Assembly: GCA_022820725.1 (NCBI GenBank)
Contig: JAJEFA010000020.1
Span: 1-64,000 of the forward strand
Direction of reading: 5' to 3'
Length of the DNA stretch: 64,000 nt
Source of the DNA: Candidatus Binatia bacterium
Lineage (GTDB): Bacteria; Desulfobacterota; Binatia; Bin18
A program made the translations under genes and the position numbers. Of this stretch, positions 60,348 to 64,000 are shown piece by piece (positions within the stretch are counted from its first letter, which is position 1; every line of letters starts with the position of its first letter). The notes under the pieces were generated by a model that worked only from the letters and a program-made list of their open reading frames with translations, searched no databases and was not told the origin of the DNA.

Positions 60348-62186
60348 ATGAAGAGTATTGTGTTGGTGAAGCAGGTGCCCGTGGTTTCGGCCATGAAGCT
60401 CGATCCGGAAACAAAAACTCTCCAGCGTGAGGGCGTGCCGTCCGAGGTCAGTTCGTTCGATATCCGTGGATTGTTGAAAGCGCTGGAACTGCGTGACGAA
60501 CACGGCGGCGAAGTGGTTGCGCTGACGATGGGACCACCCCAGGCCGAGGAGGCGCTGCGCTACTGTCTGGCCCTGGGAGCGGATCGGGCCGTGCATCTGA
60601 CGGACCGGGCTTTTGCCGGGGCAGATACGCTGGCGACCGCGCGCACCTTAGCCTTGGCGTGCGAGCGAGAAGGGTATGACCTCATCCTGTGTGGTCGGCA
60701 TAGTACCGATGCGGAAACCGGTCAGGTCGGACCGGAGATTGCCGAGCTGCTTGATATCCCTCAGGTGACGGGCGTGGCCGCATTAACGCTCGACACAGAC
60801 GGAAAGACTATCCGGGTTGAACGTGAGACCGATAGCGGTTTTGACACTCTTGACTGTCCCCTGCCAGCCTTGGTGTCGGCCACCGAGGATCTGGCGCCGG
60901 AACGCTTCCCCAGGAAAGCTGAGCGACAAGCCGCCCAAGAGAAGCCGGTGGAGACGGTGACGGCAGGTGACCTTTCTGCGGACCTGGCGCGATTTGGGGC
61001 TGCGGGATCGCCGACCTGGGTGGAGTCTGTTCAAACGGTTGAAGACAGTCGTGAAAGTCGTGTGCTTGAGGGGGAATTGTCTGAACAGATCGATACTCTG
61101 GTTCAGTCACTCTTAGCTCGCGGGCTGTTTGGAACGTGGAAGGATGATGGGGCCACAGACGAAAAGAAAGTACGAAGCGCTGATCCCGAGCCGGGGAAAG
61201 CGGTCTGGGTCGTGGCTGAAACCTTGGGTGAAACACTCCGGCCGGTCAGCTTTGAGCTTTTGGGAAAAGCAGTTGAGCTGTCGGCCCAGTACGGCGGTGA
61301 AGTGGGGGCTGTTCTAATCGGGAGCGGGCTTGACGCCCATATTGCACCTTTAGCTGAGTATGGCGCTGACGTGGTCTACCGAGCCGATGATGTCCGTCTT
61401 GCCTGCTATGACACAGACCTGCATGCCGCGCTGTTGAGCCGAGCGGTTCAAGAACACAAACCACAGGTGGTGCTGCTAGGCTCAACCGCGATCGGCCGCG
61501 ACTTGGCGCCGCGGGTTGCGGCGCGGCTTGGCCTGGGCCTCACCGGGGATTGTGTGGATTTGGAAGTTGATAATCAGGGACGCTTGCTGCAACTCAAGCC
61601 CGCGTTTGGTGGCAACATCGTTGCGCCGATTCTGTCGAAAACAACACCTGCCATGGCGACGGTCCGACCTGGTATGCTGTCCCCCTCTCAGCCCGTTGCT
61701 GGTCGTCAGGCACGGGTTGAAAGACTGACGCTTGAGGGCGATGTCCACAGCCGAGTGCAACTGGTATCACAAACGGGCGCCGACGCGGCCAAGGCTGCAG
61801 CCCTGGATGCCGCGGACATCGCTATTGGTGTTGGGAAGGGTATCGGTGGGCCGGAGAATCTACCCGTGATTGAACAACTGGCCGATGTGTTAGGCGGGGT
61901 GCCACTGGCTTCGACGCGGGATATTTCGGACCTGGATTGGCTTCCTCGGCAACATCAGGTCGGTATCACCGGTCGAGCGATCGCGCCCAAGCTGTATTTT
62001 GCCATTGGTATTCGGGGCGCGTTCGAGCACATGGTGGGCTTGCGTAAGGCTGGTACCATTGTGGCTATTAATATCAAAGCGAAGGCGCCGATATTCAAAA
62101 CTGCCGATCTCGGTATTGTCGGCGATTATGCCGAAGTCGTACCACTCTTGACCGAGGCCTTACGCAGGGTAAGGGCCGAACGGTAA
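60348..62186 (+). CDS. Fused electron transfer flavoprotein (EtfB-EtfA)
   Basis: A 612-residue single chain. Residues 1 to about 260 match the beta subunit: MKSIVLVKQVPVVSAMKLDP, then GADRAVHL and GRHSTDAETGQVGPEIAELL. From about 285 the alpha subunit follows, ending in the FAD domain: GKGIGGPENLPVIEQLADVLGG, STRDISDLDWLP, QVGITGRAIAPKLYFAIGIRGAFEHMVG and GTIVAINIKAKAPIF. The linker (about 250-285) is acidic. It would collect electrons from acyl-CoA dehydrogenases or similar flavoenzymes for ETF:quinone oxidoreductase. ATG 60348 has GGGAG about a dozen bases upstream. A terminator follows the stop. Confidence 0.92.
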   Translation: MKSIVLVKQVPVVSAMKLDPETKTLQREGVPSEVSSFDIRGLLKALELRDEHGGEVVALTMGPPQAEEALRYCLALGADRAVHLTDRAFAGADTLATARTLALACEREGYDLILCGRHSTDAETGQVGPEIAELLDIPQVTGVAALTLDTDGKTIRVERETDSGFDTLDCPLPALVSATEDLAPERFPRKAERQAAQEKPVETVTAGDLSADLARFGAAGSPTWVESVQTVEDSRESRVLEGELSEQIDTLVQSLLARGLFGTWKDDGATDEKKVRSADPEPGKAVWVVAETLGETLRPVSFELLGKAVELSAQYGGEVGAVLIGSGLDAHIAPLAEYGADVVYRADDVRLACYDTDLHAALLSRAVQEHKPQVVLLGSTAIGRDLAPRVAARLGLGLTGDCVDLEVDNQGRLLQLKPAFGGNIVAPILSKTTPAMATVRPGMLSPSQPVAGRQARVERLTLEGDVHSRVQLVSQTGADAAKAAALDAADIAIGVGKGIGGPENLPVIEQLADVLGGVPLASTRDISDLDWLPRQHQVGITGRAIAPKLYFAIGIRGAFEHMVGLRKAGTIVAINIKAKAPIFKTADLGIVGDYAEVVPLLTEALRRVRAER

Positions 62187-62200
62187 ACTCATCCTACAGT

Positions 62201-62228
62201 GAGAGCCAAGGTCAAGAGGCTCTCTTTT
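62201..62228 (+). terminator. Rho-independent terminator after etfBA
   Basis: GAGAGCC and GGCTCTC pair (7 bp) around a 10-base loop and are followed by TTTT. It lies 14 bases past the fused etf stop and abuts the stop of the convergent hypothetical gene. Confidence 0.8.
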
Positions 62229-62547
62229 ATGCTGCCCACCAGCGCGGAATCTTCGCCGACTCAGCAGAGAAATACAAGGCTTGGATCTTCCGCGGGTCGA
62301 GAGCCAAGTGCTGACAGATCCACAGAAAGCTGAATGGGCTCTCGTCTTTTGAGAAGAACCACATGCGGTCCAACTCAAACTGAGAGAGAAACAAACTGTT
62401 ACCCTTCCGCACCAAATCCCGTACCACAAAGGCATCGGATAAGACGTTACGGAGGAGCGCTTTGAATGGGTTGTATGACGAATAGCGGGGCTGCTGCTCG
62501 CCACCTTCCACATCCACCATCATCATATCCACAGCAGCATGCATCAT
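62227..62547 (-). CDS. Hypothetical protein, 106 aa
   Basis: A small basic/aromatic protein. The C-half (FELDRMWFFSKDESPFSFLWICQHLALDP) matches a short motif, W-x-x-S-x-D-x-x-FSF-x-x-C-x-x-LxLDP, that I recall from uncharacterised deltaproteobacterial proteins. The start may be 62547 or the Met cluster at 62526; no ribosome site is clear. Function is unknown. It is convergent with etfBA. Confidence 0.55.
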   Translation of the reverse strand: MMHAAVDMMMVDVEGGEQQPRYSSYNPFKALLRNVLSDAFVVRDLVRKGNSLFLSQFELDRMWFFSKDESPFSFLWICQHLALDPRKIQALYFSAESAKIPRWWAA

Positions 62548-62683
62548 AACTATAGCTTACTAGCTGTTAGTGCAGATTTTGCAACCCCCCTCTCGCTCTT
62601 TTCTCTGATCTTTTTCTGCGTTCGATTTTTCCCGGTATTTTTCCAGGAGAAGTATGAGCTCTGACACCAAAGGGCTGGGCGCG

Positions 62684-63127
62684 TCAGTCGTGCTCTGTTG
62701 GCCACGCTGTTCGAAGCAGTTGGAATAATTCCGCGAACTGCTGCTCACTCAGCTCCAGTGCTTGGGTAACATCAGGCGGCTTGGGCCATGCTCGGTCAGA
62801 AAACTCAACACCCTCTACCGTTCGCGGGGTGGCGTAGCGCGGAATGACATGGAAGTGGACATGCTTATCGACCATCATCAGTAACAAATAGTTGATTTTG
62901 TCAAAAGCAAAGGCGTGCTTGAGCGTCCCTTCCAGGTCAGCCGTGATTGTGTGCAACTCGGCAAAAGCCTCGGCTGAGACTTCTGCCATACTCATGATCT
63001 CTGCGCGACACACCAGCACGAGCGAACCGACTGTTACTTGCTGTGGACGCAGTAAGACCGCCCAGTGCGTATACTCATGCAGCAGGGTGTTCGGGTAATT
63101 GAATTTCAGCAAGGTTTCATGCGGCAT
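62684..63127 (-). CDS. HIT-family protein
   Basis: A 147-residue protein; the ATG at 63127 with GAGAGG upstream is preferred to one 17 codons earlier. The histidine triad reads HVHFHV (H89, H91, H93), preceded by the buried-Asn helix around N79 (DKINYLLLMMVDKHVHFH). HIT proteins hydrolyse nucleotidyl phosphoramidates or dinucleoside polyphosphates. The loop after the triad is longer than in HINT proteins. The gap at 62548-62683 holds no convincing gene. Confidence 0.9.
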   Translation of the reverse strand: MPHETLLKFNYPNTLLHEYTHWAVLLRPQQVTVGSLVLVCRAEIMSMAEVSAEAFAELHTITADLEGTLKHAFAFDKINYLLLMMVDKHVHFHVIPRYATPRTVEGVEFSDRAWPKPPDVTQALELSEQQFAELFQLLRTAWPTEHD

Positions 63128-63251
63128 GGTTTTATTCCTCTCTGTCTGAAAACTATGCGGTCTCGGAAAAGGATGCAATGCGCAGTCGCCCGCGTGTATG
63201 AAGTACCCAGGAGGGTGGGTGCGGGAGGAGTCTGCCCGGTCGGCAGGTACC

Positions 63252-63851
63252 CTATGAGGAGAGCGGAGCGTCTGCCGGAGTTCCGCAGCATTCCGAACAC
63301 GTATGCTGCGACTGGTAGTCGACTATATTGCCGTACCGGTCAAGCTCAAAATGGCAGCACTCCAGCAACAGGTTTTTCAGCTTGCCCCGACCTCGCTGGA
63401 CGCGGGACTTGGCTCCGGACATCGACAAGCCTAGGTGTGCACCAACCTCACTTTGGGTTAGCCCCTGGATCTCTGCCAGCTCTATTGCCTCACGATACCG
63501 TGACGGTAATTGTTGCACGATACACCCCAGGCCAGCCGCAATTTCCTCATTATAGTTCTCGTCTGAGTCCTGCTCTTCAGGGATGTCATCCACCACAGCA
63601 CCGCCCGAGGTAGGCACCTCTTTCGAGACGAAGCCCTTGCGGAAATAGTCCCTCATCGTGTTGTGGGCAACCCGCTGGACCCAGGCTGCCAGCCGTTCCT
63701 GGTCCTGGAGGGAGGCGAGTCCGTTGTGGACCCGCACGAACGTCTCTTGGAGCAGGTCTTCCGCCAATTGGTCATCCGTGACACGGCGGCGAAAGAACGC
63801 GCGTAACTGCTGGCTCATGGCCTGCCAAGCTTGCTCAGTTGAGACACTCAT
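63252..63851 (-). CDS. SigZ-like ECF sigma factor with Cys-rich tail
   Basis: A 199-residue ECF sigma factor; ATG 63851 follows AGGAGG. Region 2 is DDQLAEDLLQETFVRVHNGL with WVQRVAHNTMRDYFR; region 4 is LPSRYREAIELAEIQGLTQSEVGAHLGLSMSGAKSRVQRGR. The tail (ECCHFELDRYGNIVDYQ) matches SigZ proteins. Six cysteines (110, 165, 166, 185, 188, 189), five in the last 35 residues, could bind a thiophilic metal or arsenite directly. The preceding gene on this strand ends 8 bases earlier and is also Cys-rich. Confidence 0.88.
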   Translation of the reverse strand: MSVSTEQAWQAMSQQLRAFFRRRVTDDQLAEDLLQETFVRVHNGLASLQDQERLAAWVQRVAHNTMRDYFRKGFVSKEVPTSGGAVVDDIPEEQDSDENYNEEIAAGLGCIVQQLPSRYREAIELAEIQGLTQSEVGAHLGLSMSGAKSRVQRGRGKLKNLLLECCHFELDRYGNIVDYQSQHTCSECCGTPADAPLSS

Positions 63852-63859
63852 CCGGCCTC

Positions 63860-64000
63860 CTATTCCGAACAACATTCGGTCGTGCAACACGTGGGGCTCT
63901 GAAGAGCTTCACCTGCTTCCGTACCGCCGCTCGTCCTCTTCTTTCTGGCGTAATCCGGACCATCCGCATCCAAGACCACAAAAATCTCCCAGGCGTTCCC
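63860..64000 (-). CDS. C-terminal fragment of a gene with a Cys-rich tail (5' end outside window)
   Basis: The minus frame is open from the right edge to TAG at 63860, 47 codons including the stop, ending AGEALQSPTCCTTECCSE. Two Cys-Cys pairs at the extreme C-terminus resemble tails of some arsenite methyltransferases and metal-handling proteins. The window cuts off the catalytic part, so the function cannot be named. The stop is eight bases before the SigZ start, so the two are co-transcribed. Confidence 0.6.
   Translation of the reverse strand, partial: GNAWEIFVVLDADGPDYARKKRTSGGTEAGEALQSPTCCTTECCSE

Noticed and set aside
62560..62748. 62-residue minus frame with a CKIC motif
   Set aside because: It starts inside the HIT gene in another frame and has no ribosome site, so it is likely chance.

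Overview
The window looks like chromosomal DNA from an uncultured, GC-rich, Gram-negative bacterium with a large catabolic accessory genome. The gene mix (PF04909 amidohydrolases, luciferase-like flavin monooxygenases, family III CoA-transferases, CmcJ/NvfI oxidoreductases, epoxide hydrolases) is what I would expect from deltaproteobacterial, Binatota or Tectomicrobia/Entotheonella lineages. That placement is inference: there is no rRNA or other marker gene here. I saw no tRNA, rRNA, CRISPR array, intact transposase or prophage. Strong Shine-Dalgarno sites of the AGGAGG type precede most genes and fix most starts.

Layout. 1-13 kb: a partial zeta-like glutathione S-transferase, an amidohydrolase, two CmcJ/NvfI oxidoreductases, an epoxide hydrolase, two GFA zinc proteins, a hot-dog dehydratase, a flavin monooxygenase, a TauD dioxygenase and an acyl-CoA carboxylase beta subunit. 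12-16 kb: a DUF1326-DUF2182 pair divergent from a four-domain rhodanese. 16-30 kb: more flavin enzymes, an amidohydrolase, isochorismatase- and saccharopine dehydrogenase-like proteins, an Rv2258c-type methyltransferase and a SnoaL-like protein that each carry an in-frame TGA, an epoxide hydrolase, a Baeyer-Villiger monooxygenase, an acyl-CoA dehydrogenase-like protein and a CoA-transferase. 30-33 kb: a defence patch with a type II restriction-modification system, an AT-hook HTH protein and a TIR-domain protein. 33-41 kb: two amidohydrolases, a MarR regulator with a clear operator, two exported proteins, a P450 and tandem SDRs. 40.6-42.7 kb: an ECF sigma/anti-sigma/two Spy-like stress operon. 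42.8-49.2 kb: a five-gene operon with CoA-transferase, ThDP enzyme, FAD-linked oxidase, crotonyl-CoA carboxylase/reductase-like enzyme and GNAT. 49-62 kb: a LOG protein, flavin monooxygenase, hydroxyacid dehydrogenase, CoA-transferase, a 45-residue membrane protein, FtsH, epoxide hydrolase, CoxG-like protein, nitrilase, SnoaL-like protein and a fused electron-transfer flavoprotein. 62-64 kb: a HIT protein, a Cys-rich SigZ-like sigma factor and the Cys-rich tail of a further gene.

How the genes fit together. Most products activate acids with CoA, hydroxylate or oxidise them with flavin, Fe(II) or haem enzymes, open rings or epoxides, and pass electrons to ETF. The whole reads as a broad degradation or modification repertoire for aromatic, terpenoid or steroid-like compounds; substrates cannot be read from the sequence.

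The most unusual signals are the TGA at an apparent Cys position in the methyltransferase, followed by a SECIS-like hairpin, and three gene remnants (acyl-CoA dehydrogenase, SMP-30 and a small protein upstream of the TIR gene) showing active decay. The only gene-free gap above 300 bases (18872-19189) holds one of these remnants.
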